DNA of 64,000 nt, from the NCBI RefSeq assembly GCF_947491715.1, contig NZ_CANLKR010000007.1, forward strand, positions 1 to 64,000. Direction: 5' to 3'. This document shows, one piece after another, positions 10,904 through 22,778 of this stretch (position 1 is its first letter; each line of letters begins with the position of its first letter). The notes beneath the pieces are model-generated. The model saw only the letters and a list, made by a program, of their open reading frames with translations, ran no database searches and was not told where the DNA came from. The position numbers and the translations under genes are program-made. The stretch is from an uncultured Shewanella sp. Lineage in GTDB: Bacteria; Pseudomonadota; Gammaproteobacteria; Enterobacterales; Shewanellaceae.

Positions 10904-11998
10904 TCAAACCTTTTCGGCCAGCTTAATGCACACACTTGCAACTTGTTCAGTTGCATCAACAACTGCCACATCTCTTGCGCGTAACCCCATTTGGTTCAGG
11001 GCTTGTCTTTGCGTCGCTAGCAATACTAATTTACTGGTTAATTTATCAACTGTTACAATAGGTTGAGGCAACAAAAATGCAGCCCCCGCTTTAACTAATA
11101 CTTGTGCATTCTTGGTTTGATGATCGTCAACCGCATGGGGGTAAGGCACTAATAAACTTGGCAAGCCTACCGCAGCAAGTTCAGACACTGTCAGCGCACC
11201 GGCTCGGCATATCACAACATCCGCCCAAGCATAAGCCGCTTCCATATCATCAATAAACTCGGTAACTTTAACACTGCCTTCTAAGCCAAGATGCTGATAC
11301 TCATGATTGACACTTTTTAAATTATTACGGCCAACTTGATGCCATAAGGTCATCGAGTGTGTTTTTCCTATATTATCAAGCACACTTGGCATCAAATCAT
11401 TAAATACCTTTGCTCCTAAACTGCCACCAACAACGAGCAGCTTTAACGAGTCATCCGGTTCAGTATGTCTATTCTCACCCAATTCTATAAGCTCATGTCT
11501 AATGGGATTACCCACTGTTTTTGCTTCGACGGCTTTAAAAGTCCCTTCAAAGGCACATAACACTTGACTGGCTATTTTTGACAACAATTTATTCGTCATA
11601 CCTGCAATGGCATTTTGTTCATGCAGCACTAAAGGAATACTCGACAGCTTAGCGGCCACACCACCTGGACCACTTGCAAAGCCGCCCATCCCCAGCACAA
11701 CATCAGGCTTAAAACGGTTCATCACCTTTTTAGCCTGTAAAATAGAACGAAGAATTTTAAACGGTGCTGCTAATTTTCGAATAACACCATTGCCACGAAC
11801 ACCTTTAATATCAATAAATTCAATATCAAATCCATGTTGGGGCACCAATTGTGCCTCCATACGTTCAGCCGTTCCTAACCACTTAATCTGCCAGCCTTGC
11901 AAAGCAAGATATTTTGCAACAGCAAGCGCAGGAAACACATGTCCACCGGTTCCTCCCGCCATGATCAAAATACGCTTATTCGATGTTGCTGACATCAA
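10904..11998 (-). CDS. murG: Lipid II synthase MurG (GlcNAc transferase)
   Basis: Transfers GlcNAc from UDP-GlcNAc to lipid I to make lipid II on the inner face of the membrane. The GT-B fold is indicated by the first glycine loop [16 protein letters not shown], the second [14 protein letters not shown], the acceptor segment [11 protein letters not shown] and the donor-binding [25 protein letters not shown]. At 364 aa it has the usual family length. The start overlaps the ftsW stop; two adjacent ATG codons (11998 and 11995) are both possible starts. Confidence 0.97.
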   Translation of the reverse strand: MMSATSNKRILIMAGGTGGHVFPALAVAKYLALQGWQIKWLGTAERMEAQLVPQHGFDIEFIDIKGVRGNGVIRKLAAPFKILRSILQAKKVMNRFKPDVVLGMGGFASGPGGVAAKLSSIPLVLHEQNAIAGMTNKLLSKIASQVLCAFEGTFKAVEAKTVGNPIRHELIELGENRHTEPDDSLKLLVVGGSLGAKVFNDLMPSVLDNIGKTHSMTLWHQVGRNNLKSVNHEYQHLGLEGSVKVTEFIDDMEAAYAWADVVICRAGALTVSELAAVGLPSLLVPYPHAVDDHQTKNAQVLVKAGAAFLLPQPIVTVDKLTSKLVLLATQRQALNQMGLRARDVAVVDATEQVASVCIKLAEKV

Positions 11999-13206
11999 CC
12001 TTTTCTCCCTTGTATCGCCTGAACTGAACTCAAACGTCTTTCATAATCAATACGGATCAATATCATCGCTGCCGCTGTCATCACCCAAAGGCTACTGCCC
12101 CCATAGCTAATAAAAGGCAAGGTTAAGCCCTTGGTTGGTAATATCCCAATGCTCGCCCCTACATTTACAACAGTCTGAAAACAAAACCAAATTCCTATTC
12201 CGTAAGCTAAATAACCATCAAAGGCTCTGTCTATCATCAAACATAAATTTCCCAGCTTAATGGCCTTTAACGCGACAAATAACAACACAGATAAAACAAT
12301 CACTATGCCAATAAAACCTAACTCTTCCCCAATAACGGCAAAAATAAAATCCGTGTGGGCTTCGGGTAAATATTCCAATTTTTGAATACTGTTACCTAAA
12401 CCTTGCCCTAACCAATCGCCTCGTCCATAAGCCATAAGCGACTGGGTTAACTGGTAACCACTTCCAAAAGGATCTTGCCAAGGATCTAAAAATGACGTAA
12501 CCCGCCGCATACGATATGGCTCTAATAGCACTAACGCCACAAAGGCTAATATGCCGGTTAGAATCAGGGCGAAAAAGTCCAATAGCCTTGCGCCCGCTAG
12601 GAATAAGAGCCCAACGGTACCGACAAATAACACCACTACAGTCCCTAAATCAGGCTGCATTAAAATTAAAAAAGCATAAACAGCAAAAACCGCAATGGGT
12701 TTGTAAAAACCCTTCGCATTTTCTCTGATTTCTTGATGTCGCCTAACAAGGTATCCCGCCATATAAATGGCAAAAGCTAATTTTGCTAATTCTGCAACTT
12801 GAATCCTGATTGGCCCAACAGATAGCCAGCGAGTCGCTCCATTCACCGTTGTACCGACAACCAACACTGACACCAACATGATCCCGACTATCATCAATAA
12901 CCAAGGACTTACACGCTGCCAATACTGCATCTCAATCTGCAATGCAATAGCAGCAATGATCACGCAACCGATTAAGTAAATCATTTGTCTAACAACAAAA
13001 TGGAAGGGATCGCCGGTTAACGTTCTAGCTTCTGGCATAGAAGCAGACATCACCATGACGAAGCCAAACCCTAATAACCCCATAATGGCAAAGAGTAACC
13101 CCCTGTCATATAAACAATTCTCATCGTTACTATCACGTAAGAGGGTCCATTTTGGCCAATGTACATTCTGGCTAAATAGCGTCATGTCTTTAACTAGGCT
13201 ACGCAT
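11995..13206 (-). CDS. ftsW: Septal peptidoglycan polymerase FtsW (SEDS family)
   Basis: SEDS glycosyltransferase that polymerises lipid II at the septum together with FtsI. About ten hydrophobic segments are visible, and the conserved C-terminal block includes LPEAHTDFIFAVIGEELGF and the LPTKGLTLPFISYGGSS signature. I start at the ATG at 13206, which overlaps the murD stop codon; the ORF can be extended to 13242 inside murD and an internal ATG (13185) is also possible. Family recognition is not affected. Confidence 0.95.
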   Translation of the reverse strand: MRSLVKDMTLFSQNVHWPKWTLLRDSNDENCLYDRGLLFAIMGLLGFGFVMVMSASMPEARTLTGDPFHFVVRQMIYLIGCVIIAAIALQIEMQYWQRVSPWLLMIVGIMLVSVLVVGTTVNGATRWLSVGPIRIQVAELAKLAFAIYMAGYLVRRHQEIRENAKGFYKPIAVFAVYAFLILMQPDLGTVVVLFVGTVGLLFLAGARLLDFFALILTGILAFVALVLLEPYRMRRVTSFLDPWQDPFGSGYQLTQSLMAYGRGDWLGQGLGNSIQKLEYLPEAHTDFIFAVIGEELGFIGIVIVLSVLLFVALKAIKLGNLCLMIDRAFDGYLAYGIGIWFCFQTVVNVGASIGILPTKGLTLPFISYGGSSLWVMTAAAMILIRIDYERRLSSVQAIQGRKG

Positions 13207-14560
13207 CTTGCTTCTCAGTGAATAATTGTCCCTTAGCCACATCTTTTGCTGCTAACTCGAGTACTTCTGTTTTAAAATCTTCTCCTCTGACCATAAAATT
13301 GTCATACATATCCAAACTGGCACATGCAGGAGATAACAAAACAATATCGCCAGGCACTGCTATTTCACTGGCTTTTCTTACCGCTTCCCTCATAGATTGA
13401 GTCGGAAAATGTTCTGCCTTTAATCGGCCAATTTTATCGCCATCTCGACCTAAGGTGATCAGGCTTTTCACCTTAGCCAATGGCTTCTCTAACGATATAA
13501 AATCAGCGCCTTTTCCTTCACCACCCGCAATCAGAACAATCCCCCCATCGAGAGATGCAAGCCCTTCTAAAGCAGCCAAGGTCGCTCCAACATTCGTCGC
13601 TTTTGAGTCATTGATATACTGAACGCCTTCAATGCAGCTTATAAGCTCACAGCGATGAGCAACGCCTAAAAATGTTTTCGCTACTTGCTTCATTGCATTA
13701 AATTCAATACCCGCCTTATCCGCCAATGCCATGGCTGCAATAATATTGGCTTGATTATGCTTACCCACTAATGCAAAATCCGCCACAGGCATTATGGGCA
13801 TGTCACCTTTCACAACATACCCCTCTCTCAGCCCCCAATTATCTTCTTGCGGTTGATCTAAGCCAAAGCTGTTGAGTTTTTCGCATTTATTAGTGAATGT
13901 TAATATATCATCTCGATTAAAAAAAGCAGCTTTACTTTGAGCGTACAAATGTAGCTTCACTTGTCTATATTCTTCTATGGACGAATATCTATCCATATGA
14001 TCTTCAGATATATTCAAACAAGTAGCTGCAATACACTGTAAACTGTGAGTGGTTTCTAATTGAAAACTGGATAACTCTACAATAAATAGATCTGCAGGTT
14101 TCATCAGTAAGTCCAATACTGGAATACCGATATTCCCACCCACACTGTAATTCAGCCCTGCGACTTTAGCCATTTCTGCTACTAGCGTCGTCACCGTTGT
14201 CTTACCGTTCGACCCCGTAATGGCCAACACAGAAGCTGATTGAGCTTTTAAGGCTCGGGCAAAAAGTTCAACATCGCCGACAACTTCAACACCCGCTTGA
14301 ATGGCTTGGCTTATGGCCGGTGTACTGAGTGCAATACCTGGACTAATAATGATTTGTTCAGCCTGAATGAGCAGTCTCGTATCAAACTCACCTGCCATTA
14401 GGTCGACATTAGGGTAATTGTTAGCAAGCTTATCCGCACTAGGCGGAGCCAAACGGGAGTCCATCACCAATGGCACCACGCCTTGGGCACATAAGTAGCG
14501 TACAACTGATAATCCCGTTGCACCTAAACCTAATACTATATGCGAATACCGCTTACTCAT
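13199..14560 (-). CDS. murD: UDP-N-acetylmuramoyl-L-alanine--D-glutamate ligase MurD
   Basis: Adds D-Glu to UDP-MurNAc-L-Ala. The 453-aa protein has an N-terminal uridine-binding Rossmann segment (IVLGLGATGLSVVRYL), the ATP loop [15 protein letters not shown], the central NISEDHMDRY block and the C-terminal NDSKATNVGATLAAL motif, followed by LSPACASLDMYDNF. It lies 10 bp after mraY and overlaps ftsW. Confidence 0.97.
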   Translation of the reverse strand: MSKRYSHIVLGLGATGLSVVRYLCAQGVVPLVMDSRLAPPSADKLANNYPNVDLMAGEFDTRLLIQAEQIIISPGIALSTPAISQAIQAGVEVVGDVELFARALKAQSASVLAITGSNGKTTVTTLVAEMAKVAGLNYSVGGNIGIPVLDLLMKPADLFIVELSSFQLETTHSLQCIAATCLNISEDHMDRYSSIEEYRQVKLHLYAQSKAAFFNRDDILTFTNKCEKLNSFGLDQPQEDNWGLREGYVVKGDMPIMPVADFALVGKHNQANIIAAMALADKAGIEFNAMKQVAKTFLGVAHRCELISCIEGVQYINDSKATNVGATLAALEGLASLDGGIVLIAGGEGKGADFISLEKPLAKVKSLITLGRDGDKIGRLKAEHFPTQSMREAVRKASEIAVPGDIVLLSPACASLDMYDNFMVRGEDFKTEVLELAAKDVAKGQLFTEKQDA

Positions 14561-14570
14561 AGTTATCTTT

Positions 14571-15653
14571 TTACCTTAACTTTAATGTCGCTAAACCCAA
14601 TAAAACTAAAAATAAAGATATAATCCAAAAGCGCACAATCACCCTTGGCTCAGGCCAGCCTTTCAATTCGTAGTGATGATGAATGGGCGCCATACGAAAA
14701 ATGCGCTGTCCTCGTAATTTATAGGATCCAACTTGTAGAATGACAGAAACCGTTTCAACAACAAAAACGCCTCCCATGATCACGAGCAAGATTTCTTGAC
14801 GAACCAAAATAGCAATCACACCTAATGCAGCTCCCAACGCTAATGAGCCAACATCCCCCATAAAAACTTGAGCGGGATAAGTATTGAACCATAAGAATCC
14901 CAGTCCTGCGCCCACAATAGCCGTACACACAATCACGAGTTCAGCCGAACCCGGTAGATAGGGGATGTGGAGGTAATTTGCAAACTGGGCATGTCCAGAA
15001 AGGTAAGCAATCAATGCAAAAGCAGCCGAAACCATCACTGTAGGCATAATCGCCAAGCCATCTAAGCCGTCGGTTAAGTTCACTGCATTACTGGAGCCAA
15101 CGATAGTAAAGTAGGCCAATAAAATGAAAAAACCACCCAATTGTGGCATCACATCTTTGAAAAAAGGTAAGACTAACTGAGTTTCGCCAACCGTTTCAGC
15201 AGAACCATATAGATACACAGCAACAAGTAACGCGGCTAATGATTGAAAAAAGTATTTCCACCTTGCAATTAAGCCTTTCGGGTCTTTGCGAACCACTTTT
15301 CGATAATCATCAACAAATCCAATAAGCCCAAAACTGCCTAAAACAAATAATAGAGTCCAAACATAACGACTCGATAAATCGCCCCACAACAATACACTGA
15401 TAAAAATACTGGCTAATATGAGCAACCCTCCCATTGTTGGGGTGCCACGTTTGCTAAAATGAGATTCAGGCCCATCATTTCGAACAACTTGACCAATTTG
15501 CATCAATTGCAGGCGCTCGATCATTTTCGGCCCCCACCATAAACTGAATAACAATGCGGTTAACAAGCCTAAAATGGCTCGAAAGGTGACATAAGAAAAA
15601 ACATTAAACCCACTATAAAATTGGGTTAAATACTCAGTCAAATAGACTAGCAT
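14571..15653 (-). CDS. mraY: Phospho-N-acetylmuramoyl-pentapeptide transferase MraY
   Basis: Integral membrane enzyme that makes lipid I from UDP-MurNAc-pentapeptide and undecaprenyl phosphate. The 360-aa protein has about ten transmembrane segments, the catalytic loops [10 protein letters not shown] and [29 protein letters not shown], and the HHH motif in [13 protein letters not shown]. The length equals that of E. coli MraY. Its ATG overlaps the murF stop by one base. Confidence 0.98.
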   Translation of the reverse strand: MLVYLTEYLTQFYSGFNVFSYVTFRAILGLLTALLFSLWWGPKMIERLQLMQIGQVVRNDGPESHFSKRGTPTMGGLLILASIFISVLLWGDLSSRYVWTLLFVLGSFGLIGFVDDYRKVVRKDPKGLIARWKYFFQSLAALLVAVYLYGSAETVGETQLVLPFFKDVMPQLGGFFILLAYFTIVGSSNAVNLTDGLDGLAIMPTVMVSAAFALIAYLSGHAQFANYLHIPYLPGSAELVIVCTAIVGAGLGFLWFNTYPAQVFMGDVGSLALGAALGVIAILVRQEILLVIMGGVFVVETVSVILQVGSYKLRGQRIFRMAPIHHHYELKGWPEPRVIVRFWIISLFLVLLGLATLKLR

Positions 15654-17059
15654 TAAACAAACTCCCCGTGCCCATAGGCAACTGTTAAGGCTTCGACTAC
15701 ACGCTCCATTTGCGCGCTACGTGAGCCTTTAACTAATACAGTTACCTCACCGGGCAACTTATTAATATAATTAATTAAAACATTAGATAACTGATTAATA
15801 TCGACACAGTGCTGACTGCCAAATGCTCGACTCGTTTCTTGAGTTAATTCCCCCACACATAACACATTTTGAATACCGCTTTTTTTAGCCAGTTCTCCAA
15901 TCTGTTCATGTAAAGCAGGCGCATTGTCGCCTAATTCAGCCAAATCGCCCAGTACTAAACACGTATTTCCACCAATATCTTCAAGCCAGTTAATTGCGGC
16001 TGTGACTGAACTCGGGTTAGCGTTATAACTGTCATCAATGACACGCACTCGACCTAATTTTTTGGGTTGCATTCTGCCTTTAACAGGGGCAAGTAAACGC
16101 AGCCCTTCTTTAATTTCATTCAAAGATAAACCAAGCGCCAAACAAATCGCGCTAGCACCAAGTGCATTACTCACTTGATGACGCCCCGCTAAAGGCATGG
16201 AAATATGACAGAAATCCCCGTTATAATGAAGTTCAAAGCGATAATAACCTAAATGATCAGACACCACAGATTTAGCCATCACATCTGCAGAATGCGTAAT
16301 ACCAAAAGTTAACTGCTGATGATTTTCTGACGCTTTAAGCATCACCTTAGCAAAATCATCATCAGCATTAATCACTGCAACCCCATCGGATTCAAGATGA
16401 TTAAAGATTTCCGATTTAGCCTCTGCTACCCCTTCTAATGAGCCAAACCCTTCTAAATGAGCAGAAGCGACATTGTTTACCATAGCAACACTTGGCTTAA
16501 CCAATGCTGAGGTGTAATCAATTTCACCTTTATGATTCGCTCCTAACTCAAAAACCCCGAACTCATCGCCCATTTCCAATCGCAATAACGTTAGGGGTAC
16601 ACCAATTTCATTGTTAAAATTCCCCGCGGTATATCTCACACTGTGGTATTGAGACAAAATGGTCGCCACCATCTCTTTAACACTGGTCTTGCCATTGGAT
16701 CCTGTAATAGCGACGCTCGTAGGTCCAACAAAGTCACGAACAAACGCAGCTATCTCTCCCATGGCTATTTGAGTATTAGGTACCACAATTTGTGGAACAT
16801 CAATAGGTAATCGCTTCTCAACCAGTAACGCAATAGCCCCATTATCAACAGCAGATTGCGCAAACTGGTGGCCGTCAAAGTGCTCTCCTTTGAGGGCCAC
16901 AAACATACCATACTTGGGGATTTTTCGACTATCTGTTGTCAATTGATAAACATAAATGTCAGAGCCTTGAAGCTGAATAGCATCTAATTCATATGGCTTA
17001 CTACAGCTTGAACAGGCACGTAAATGCTCACAGATTTGAGATAAAGTCAGCACTATCAT
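15653..17059 (-). CDS. murF: UDP-MurNAc-tripeptide--D-Ala-D-Ala ligase MurF
   Basis: Adds the D-Ala-D-Ala dipeptide to complete the pentapeptide precursor. Motifs: ATP loop [16 protein letters not shown], central [15 protein letters not shown] and the C-terminal [19 protein letters not shown]. The dipeptide must come from a D-Ala ligase encoded elsewhere, since no ddl gene is in this cluster. Start and stop overlap the neighbouring genes by one base each. Confidence 0.97.
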   Translation of the reverse strand: MIVLTLSQICEHLRACSSCSKPYELDAIQLQGSDIYVYQLTTDSRKIPKYGMFVALKGEHFDGHQFAQSAVDNGAIALLVEKRLPIDVPQIVVPNTQIAMGEIAAFVRDFVGPTSVAITGSNGKTSVKEMVATILSQYHSVRYTAGNFNNEIGVPLTLLRLEMGDEFGVFELGANHKGEIDYTSALVKPSVAMVNNVASAHLEGFGSLEGVAEAKSEIFNHLESDGVAVINADDDFAKVMLKASENHQQLTFGITHSADVMAKSVVSDHLGYYRFELHYNGDFCHISMPLAGRHQVSNALGASAICLALGLSLNEIKEGLRLLAPVKGRMQPKKLGRVRVIDDSYNANPSSVTAAINWLEDIGGNTCLVLGDLAELGDNAPALHEQIGELAKKSGIQNVLCVGELTQETSRAFGSQHCVDINQLSNVLINYINKLPGEVTVLVKGSRSAQMERVVEALTVAYGHGEFV

Positions 17060-18537
17060 CAGATACCCTCCGTCAATGCGTACGCTAACTGACGCTCGTC
17101 ATAATCGTATTTAATCCCTTTAACTTCTTGGTAAGTTTCATGGCCTTTGCCTGCCAATAAGATTAAATCACCAGGATGAGCCTTTATCGCGACTTGCCGT
17201 ATCGCTTGCTCTCGATTCACTTCCACCAGCACTTGAGAAGCGTCATTTAATCCCATTAGCATATCATCGATAATATGCTGAGGATCTTCTCCTCGAGCGT
17301 TATCACTGGTTAACATGACTTGATCCGCGCCACTGTGTGCCGCCTGCGCCATTAAAGGGCGCTTGCCCTTATCCCTATCTCCACCACAACCAATAACGCA
17401 CCATAATTTTCCATCACAATGTACACGAAGCGCTGACAGAGCTTGAGTCAATGCATCTGGGGTATGTGCATAATCCACGACAAAAGTGACGCCATCACTT
17501 CGAGTGAACCGCTCCATTCTGCCTGCAACGGGAGTCAACTGAGGCACTAATGCTAACAAGGACACCATATCTTCATTTAATCCATAAAGAGCAGTTAATG
17601 CCGCTAATAAGTTAGATAAATTAAACGCTCCCAATAATGGCGATTGTAATTTTGCTTGGCCTTCTGGCCAAATTAATGTTGCATTAACACCTAATGAACT
17701 GAAAGTAATGTCTTTTGCATAAACAGCAGCAGCTTCATTACCATTAGCACTAAAGCCGAGTAATGTTAATGCCTTACTCTTATCTTGAGATAAAGCGTCA
17801 AGCCAAATTTGCCCTAACGCATCATCCTGATTTATGACTGCTGTTTTAACACTGGGAAACTGAAACAACCTTTTTTTTGCGGCGCCATATTCATCCATAC
17901 TGCCATGATAATCTAAATGATCCCGGCTCAAATTAGTGAAAACAGCTAAATCAAACGGCACGGCTTGCACGCGAGCTTGCACTAAACCATGACTAGACAC
18001 TTCCATTGCACACAGCTTTGCGCCCTGCTGGTCAAAATCTTGTAACTGCTGCATCATAGTCACGGCATCAGCCGTGGTATTATCCGTCTGTACTAAGTGA
18101 CCAAATAAACCATTACCAAGGGTCCCCATTACAGCTGATTTATCTCCCATTAAAGACATCAATTGTGCAATAAACTGGCTAACAGAAGTCTTACCATTTG
18201 TCCCCGTTATTCCAATCAATTTTAATCTATCTGTCGATAAGGGATAAGCATGAGATGCTAAGGCAGATAACTGATTATTGAGTTGAAAAAATGAAATCAT
18301 CAGCTGTCCGTCATGACTTACTTTTCCATGTTCTTCAGGATTGTCTGTATGCACCAGCACAGCAATAGCACCAAGATTAAATGCAGCTTGGATATAGTTT
18401 CGGCCATCCACAACGTGGCCAGGGATCGCAATAAAGAGATCCCCTTCATTAATATGACGGCTGTCTAAAGTCATATTCTTAACTGTTTCTGAGCCCGAAT
18501 AATGAAACCAGGGCGCTAATAAATCTTGCAATAACAT
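17059..18537 (-). CDS. murE: UDP-MurNAc-dipeptide--meso-diaminopimelate ligase MurE
   Basis: Adds the third stem-peptide residue. The 492-aa protein has ATP loop [35 protein letters not shown], and the C-terminal substrate loop reading [10 protein letters not shown]. In meso-DAP-specific MurE the loop is usually DNPR; here the proline is alanine (DNAR), while the arginine that contacts the DAP carboxylate is kept, so DAP specificity is still expected. It is followed after one base by the stop codon of ftsI upstream and overlaps murF. Confidence 0.96.
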   Translation of the reverse strand: MLLQDLLAPWFHYSGSETVKNMTLDSRHINEGDLFIAIPGHVVDGRNYIQAAFNLGAIAVLVHTDNPEEHGKVSHDGQLMISFFQLNNQLSALASHAYPLSTDRLKLIGITGTNGKTSVSQFIAQLMSLMGDKSAVMGTLGNGLFGHLVQTDNTTADAVTMMQQLQDFDQQGAKLCAMEVSSHGLVQARVQAVPFDLAVFTNLSRDHLDYHGSMDEYGAAKKRLFQFPSVKTAVINQDDALGQIWLDALSQDKSKALTLLGFSANGNEAAAVYAKDITFSSLGVNATLIWPEGQAKLQSPLLGAFNLSNLLAALTALYGLNEDMVSLLALVPQLTPVAGRMERFTRSDGVTFVVDYAHTPDALTQALSALRVHCDGKLWCVIGCGGDRDKGKRPLMAQAAHSGADQVMLTSDNARGEDPQHIIDDMLMGLNDASQVLVEVNREQAIRQVAIKAHPGDLILLAGKGHETYQEVKGIKYDYDERQLAYALTEGI

Positions 18538-18538
18538 C

Positions 18539-20275
18539 TTATTGATTTGTCCTAGCTAAAGTAGCAATTTTCACTTTATCTTTTGATGTAACAGGTTCAA
18601 CATTCAACATTTGCAAAGAACCTGACATCACTTTCGCAAAAGGAGGGCCCGCAATATCGCCGCCATAATAATGATCACCCTTTGGCTCATTGATCATCAC
18701 AGCAATAGCCAATCTCGGGTTATTAACAGGGGCAACGCCTGCAAAGGAAGCCACATAATCATCGCCATAACCTCCAGCAACCGCTTTACGGCTCGTCCCC
18801 GTTTTTCCTGCCACGGGGTATCCCTCAATATGTGCTCTCACCGCCGTGCCTTCTGCTTTCGTCACCCCTTGCAACATATGCATGACTTTCTTAGCAACGT
18901 CAGCGGATAAGACTTGGGTACCTTCGGGTTTTTTCTTTAATTTCACTATTGATGTCGGATATAACACCCCTTCACTGCCTAAGGTGGCATACATCCTTGC
19001 CAGTTGAAGTGCGGTAATGGTCAAGCCGTAACCAAAAGACAAGGTTGCACGCTCAAAGTCAGACCATCTATGACTATCTCGCACCACACCAGTACTTTCA
19101 CCAATCAAATCGATGCCACTATAGGTTCCTAATCCCAAAGCCGCATAAGTTCCTAATAACTGTTCGATAGGCATAGATAAGGCGACCTTAGAGATACCAA
19201 CATTACTCGAATGCACTAAAATGTCAGTCAAAGAGATATCCCCATAGTTTCTGCCGTCTCGCACCCGTCTACCCCCTAGGCGCATCCAGCCAGGAGAAGT
19301 ATCAATCAATTGATTCTCTTTTATAGTACCTGCCTCTAACGCAGCAGCCATTACAAAAGGTTTAATCACAGAGCCTGGCTCAAAGGTATCGGTTAATGCA
19401 CGATTTCGCATACGAAATGCTTGCAATTTGTCACTTGAATTGGGGTTATAAGACGGCGTATTGGCCATAGCCAATACCTCTCCAGTACGAATATCAATCA
19501 CAACAATGGAGCCTGAAGTGGCTCGATTAATCTCAGTGGCTTTTTTTAATTCTCGATAAGCTAATTGCTGAAGACGCTGATCAATACTCAATACTAAATC
19601 ATTTGAGTTTTCGCCTTCTTGCACCATATCAAGACGTTCGACCACATTACCATCACGAGATTTACGCACCTTTTGCTTACTCGGCGTCCCCGTTAACCAA
19701 GTGTCGTAAGTTTTCTCAATCCCTTCTATACCGATACCATCAATATTGGTGATCCCAATCAATTGAGAGTCAATTTCTCCGGCAGGATAATAACGACGTG
19801 ATTCTGATTTTAAATAAACACCAGGAAGGTTTAACTGCTTAATATAATCCGCTACCGCAGGCGTCACTTGTCGCTTTAAATAAGCAAAGCGCTTTTTCGG
19901 ATGACTTTGAACACGTGACAAAATTTTACTTAACGGCTCATGCAACACATCCGCCAGCGCTTGCCAACGACGCATCTCTTTGAAACCATCACGATCATAA
20001 ACACGTTTAGGATCAACCCATACAGCACGCACGGGCACACTAACCGCCAGCATTTCCCCATTTCGGTCAGTAATCAGCCCACGCTGAACTTCACGGCTAG
20101 TCGTCCGTAAGGTTCGCATATCGCTTTCATAACGGAGTTTATCGGGTTCAATAATTTGAATGTAAGCTGCACGGCCCACCAAACTGATAAATAAAAGGCT
20201 CACAAAGGCGACAACGACGTAGAGACGCCAATGGATCAGCTGTGGTTTCTGGACTCGCTTTGCTTGTTTATTCAT
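18539..20275 (-). CDS. ftsI: Septal transpeptidase FtsI (PBP3)
   Basis: Class B penicillin-binding protein that cross-links septal peptidoglycan as partner of FtsW. One N-terminal membrane anchor ([21 protein letters not shown]) is followed by the PBP dimer domain (about 60-220) and the transpeptidase domain with EPGSVIKPF (SxxK), SSN in VHSSNVGIS, and KTG in [11 protein letters not shown]. The start overlaps the ftsL stop (ATGA). Confidence 0.97.
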   Translation of the reverse strand: MNKQAKRVQKPQLIHWRLYVVVAFVSLLFISLVGRAAYIQIIEPDKLRYESDMRTLRTTSREVQRGLITDRNGEMLAVSVPVRAVWVDPKRVYDRDGFKEMRRWQALADVLHEPLSKILSRVQSHPKKRFAYLKRQVTPAVADYIKQLNLPGVYLKSESRRYYPAGEIDSQLIGITNIDGIGIEGIEKTYDTWLTGTPSKQKVRKSRDGNVVERLDMVQEGENSNDLVLSIDQRLQQLAYRELKKATEINRATSGSIVVIDIRTGEVLAMANTPSYNPNSSDKLQAFRMRNRALTDTFEPGSVIKPFVMAAALEAGTIKENQLIDTSPGWMRLGGRRVRDGRNYGDISLTDILVHSSNVGISKVALSMPIEQLLGTYAALGLGTYSGIDLIGESTGVVRDSHRWSDFERATLSFGYGLTITALQLARMYATLGSEGVLYPTSIVKLKKKPEGTQVLSADVAKKVMHMLQGVTKAEGTAVRAHIEGYPVAGKTGTSRKAVAGGYGDDYVASFAGVAPVNNPRLAIAVMINEPKGDHYYGGDIAGPPFAKVMSGSLQMLNVEPVTSKDKVKIATLARTNQ

Positions 20276-20586
20276 TTCACCCTCACTACCACCTCTTCAT
20301 TAGGTAATGGACGCTTCATATTCAGATCTTTCGTCGCAATGCGTGTAATTTTACTATGCTCAGATTGCGATTGCTCTTCTAACAATAAGTTACGCCATTC
20401 GATATCTAACCTATCTCTTTCTTGCAACATTTGATCCCATTGGTTGGTGTAGCTACGACTCATGTAACTGGTGTACACCACAGCAACCGCATTTAACATC
20501 ACCAAAGTTGCGAGTAGTAAGACCCACTTATGCCGCCATAGATCCTGCAAGATAATGCGCGTTAAATCTAATCGTGATTGTGCCAC
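20272..20586 (-). CDS. ftsL: Cell division protein FtsL
   Basis: Small bitopic divisome protein that forms a coiled coil with FtsB and activates FtsWI. The 104-aa product has a short cytoplasmic tail, one transmembrane helix (WVLLLATLVMLNAVAVVYTSY, here split only by one residue from the 20 I can quote) and a periplasmic leucine-zipper-like helix (DQMLQERDRLDIEWRNLLLEE). The start is GTG with GGAGA 5-6 nt upstream. It sits between rsmH and ftsI, the usual place. Confidence 0.95.
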   Translation of the reverse strand: MAQSRLDLTRIILQDLWRHKWVLLLATLVMLNAVAVVYTSYMSRSYTNQWDQMLQERDRLDIEWRNLLLEEQSQSEHSKITRIATKDLNMKRPLPNEEVVVRVK

Positions 20587-20627
20587 TTTTATCTCCTTGC
20601 ATTCTCTTGTAACGCCAAAAATAAGTC

Positions 20628-21569
20628 CTAATACTCTAATCTTTCGGCAATTCTAAGTACTGAACTTCTCGCTCGAGTGTTACGCTCAATTTCTGCATCG
20701 GATGGTTTTATCGCTTTACCAATCGGCTTTAATTTGCGGCTTTTATTAATTTCATCTTCAGTGATCGGTAAGCCATGAGGCACGCTCTCTCCTTGACTGT
20801 GGCGACGAATAAATCGCTTCACCATTCTGTCTTCCAATGAATGAAAACTGATCACAGAAATCCGCCCTTTTGGCGCCAAAACAGCCAAAGCCCCTTCTAG
20901 TGCTTGGTCAATTTGCTCCAACTCACTATTGATATAAATTCTGATGGCTTGAAAGACCCGCGTTGCCGGATGCTTGTTTCTCTCTTTATTTTTACTCACT
21001 CGCGCAATCAAATCGGCCAATTCTTTAGTGCGTAAAAAAGGCGTTTTTTCTCTATCTGCAGCGATACAACGGGCAATATGCCGAGAATTTTTTTCTTCAC
21101 CGTAAGTTTTAAAAACCCATGCCATGTCTTCAATTTCTGCTCGTGCAATCCACTGCGCTGCGGTTTCTCCTTGAGAATTATCCATTCGCATATCAAGGGG
21201 ACCATCACGTAAAAAGCTAAACCCACGCTCGGCATCATCTAATTGAGGAGAAGACACACCAAAATCTAATAAAACCCCATCAATTTTCTGTGTTAATCCT
21301 AACTCGCTAACATAACTGGCTAACTGACCAAAACCGCCATGAACGATTTGAAAACGAGGATCATCTTTAAACTGCTTAGCTGCTTTAATCGCTTGGGGAT
21401 CTCTGTCAATGGCAATTAAGCGCCCCTTTGGACCTAAGTGTTTTAGCACTTCTCGAGAATGGCCACCACGCCCAAAAGTACCGTCAATATAGACGCCATC
21501 GGCCTGTATATTTAATCCTGCCACCGTTTCTGTTAATAAAACGGATAAATGTGAAAATGCTTCGTTCAT
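20628..21569 (-). CDS. rsmH: 16S rRNA m4C1402 methyltransferase RsmH (MraW)
   Basis: SAM-dependent N4-methyltransferase acting on C1402 in the 16S decoding site. The 313-aa product begins [16 protein letters not shown] and has the SAM loop [16 protein letters not shown], the catalytic-region [13 protein letters not shown], and the conserved C-terminal [14 protein letters not shown] start at the ATG at 21569; the longer ORF uses a TTG close to the mraZ stop and is unlikely. Confidence 0.97.
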   Translation of the reverse strand: MNEAFSHLSVLLTETVAGLNIQADGVYIDGTFGRGGHSREVLKHLGPKGRLIAIDRDPQAIKAAKQFKDDPRFQIVHGGFGQLASYVSELGLTQKIDGVLLDFGVSSPQLDDAERGFSFLRDGPLDMRMDNSQGETAAQWIARAEIEDMAWVFKTYGEEKNSRHIARCIAADREKTPFLRTKELADLIARVSKNKERNKHPATRVFQAIRIYINSELEQIDQALEGALAVLAPKGRISVISFHSLEDRMVKRFIRRHSQGESVPHGLPITEDEINKSRKLKPIGKAIKPSDAEIERNTRARSSVLRIAERLEY

Positions 21570-21594
21570 TGTGCTCTTCTTGGTTAATCTCAAA

Positions 21595-22053
21595 TCAAAG
21601 TGAGAAATCAGCTAATCCTGGATCCGCTGCTAAGTCTTCATTTTGAATCGCGTCGAGGCTGGCAGCGATTTCTTGCTCCCAAGTTAATTCATTCCACAAT
21701 TCAAATTTATTTAATTGCCCTACTAACATTGCGCGCTTTTCCAAAGCCGCATATTGTCTTAAGGGAGGAGGTAGTAATAATCGACCATTAGCATCAAGCT
21801 CACACTCATGGGCATAACCCAAAAGTAAGCGTTTGATTGCTCTTTGTGGAGGTTGAGTGTCGGATAGCACCTGTAATTTTGCTTCTATTTTACGCCATTC
21901 CTGCTTGGGGTAAACTAATAAACAAGGCGATTGGATATCCACTGTTATCACCAATTCGTTATTATGTTCCAAATGCAAGGGCTCTCGGTATCGCTTCGGT
22001 ATGGCGATCCGACCTTTCACATCAAGGTTAATAGCACTTGCTCCACAAAACAC
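21595..22053 (-). CDS. mraZ: Transcriptional regulator MraZ
   Basis: Ring-forming AbrB-fold DNA-binding protein that represses its own dcw operon. The 152-aa length and two SpoVT/AbrB-like halves are typical, each with the DxxGR motif: [15 protein letters not shown] near residue 10 and [15 protein letters not shown] near residue 87. It is the first gene of the dcw cluster, directly downstream of four regularly spaced MraZ-box repeats. Confidence 0.96.
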   Translation of the reverse strand: MFCGASAINLDVKGRIAIPKRYREPLHLEHNNELVITVDIQSPCLLVYPKQEWRKIEAKLQVLSDTQPPQRAIKRLLLGYAHECELDANGRLLLPPPLRQYAALEKRAMLVGQLNKFELWNELTWEQEIAASLDAIQNEDLAADPGLADFSL

Positions 22054-22074
22054 TAATGTCTTCCCTGTTTATTT

Positions 22075-22114
22075 ATATAAGCCAATAAAGCCCACTTATA
22101 TCCACAATTACCCA
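22075..22114 (-). promoter_or_regulatory. MraZ operator: four TGG(G/A/C) boxes at 10-bp spacing
   Basis: Read on the minus strand, four consecutive 10-bp units begin TGGGT (22105-22114), TGGAT (22095-22104), TGGGC (22085-22094) and TGGCT (22075-22084). MraZ boxes are TGGG-type repeats at 10-bp spacing upstream of mraZ. The array sits immediately after the predicted -10 element and before the mraZ start codon, which fits autorepression by occlusion. Confidence 0.8.
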
Positions 22115-22123
22115 CTAGACATA

Positions 22124-22153
22124 AGTTTAGGGATAGAATACAAGTCTTGTCAA
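22124..22153 (-). promoter_or_regulatory. Predicted mraZ/dcw operon promoter
   Basis: Minus strand: consensus -35 TTGACA (22148-22153), 18-bp spacer, weaker -10 TAAACT (22124-22129). The MraZ boxes begin about 10 bp downstream, at the expected transcription start. Confidence 0.6.
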
Positions 22154-22778
22154 GGGATCCAGCTATTTAACAAATCCAGCAACCAAGCGGGTTAGCAAGG
22201 ATTTTCTTCTATGTGAGTAAAATGGAATAGAAGGGATAATTGTGGAGATTTTTCCCTAAAAAGTAACAAAAACAGGAGGAAATAAACGTTATATACTTAT
22301 TTATAGTGCATAAAAGTGGAGCAATAGTACCTTAGAGGGGGGATTTGAAGCATGAAATAATCATCAATATTTATCCTTTTATTAATCATCTTAAGTCATC
22401 AGAGTAATGTATCTCCATTGCAACTTCTCAATCCAACAAACTAAAGCATTAAGGAAAAAGTCTACCTCTTTACAGCCACTTGTAAGGTCAATATTTTTAT
22501 AATACCTAAAATCAGGTTATTTATCGTTTTAACAAAAAACATGTTAATGCCAAATAGCATAGGTTTTCACCATTTGGTTTTAAATTAAACTTCATTCATC
22601 TATGGCAGTCATCACAGCGAATGCAAGTTAACCCAAAAATCAACTCTTCTATACTCGTACTACTTCAAGAGGTAGGATCAAGGATATATTGCGCCTACAT
22701 CTCAAAGTATCTGTGTCATTAAGTTACTTGATCTTTCATGCTCTCAAAGCCTGCAATCCATCATCAAGTGACCTATTA
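22154..22778. other. Gene-free stretch between the mraZ promoter and the fadL-type gene
   Basis: AT-rich, with no convincing ORF, RNA gene or strong terminator. A weak inverted repeat (ACTTGAT and ATCAAGT, about 30 nt apart) lies at about 22725-22770, just beyond the stop codon of the FadL-type gene, and might be part of its terminator. Confidence 0.5.
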
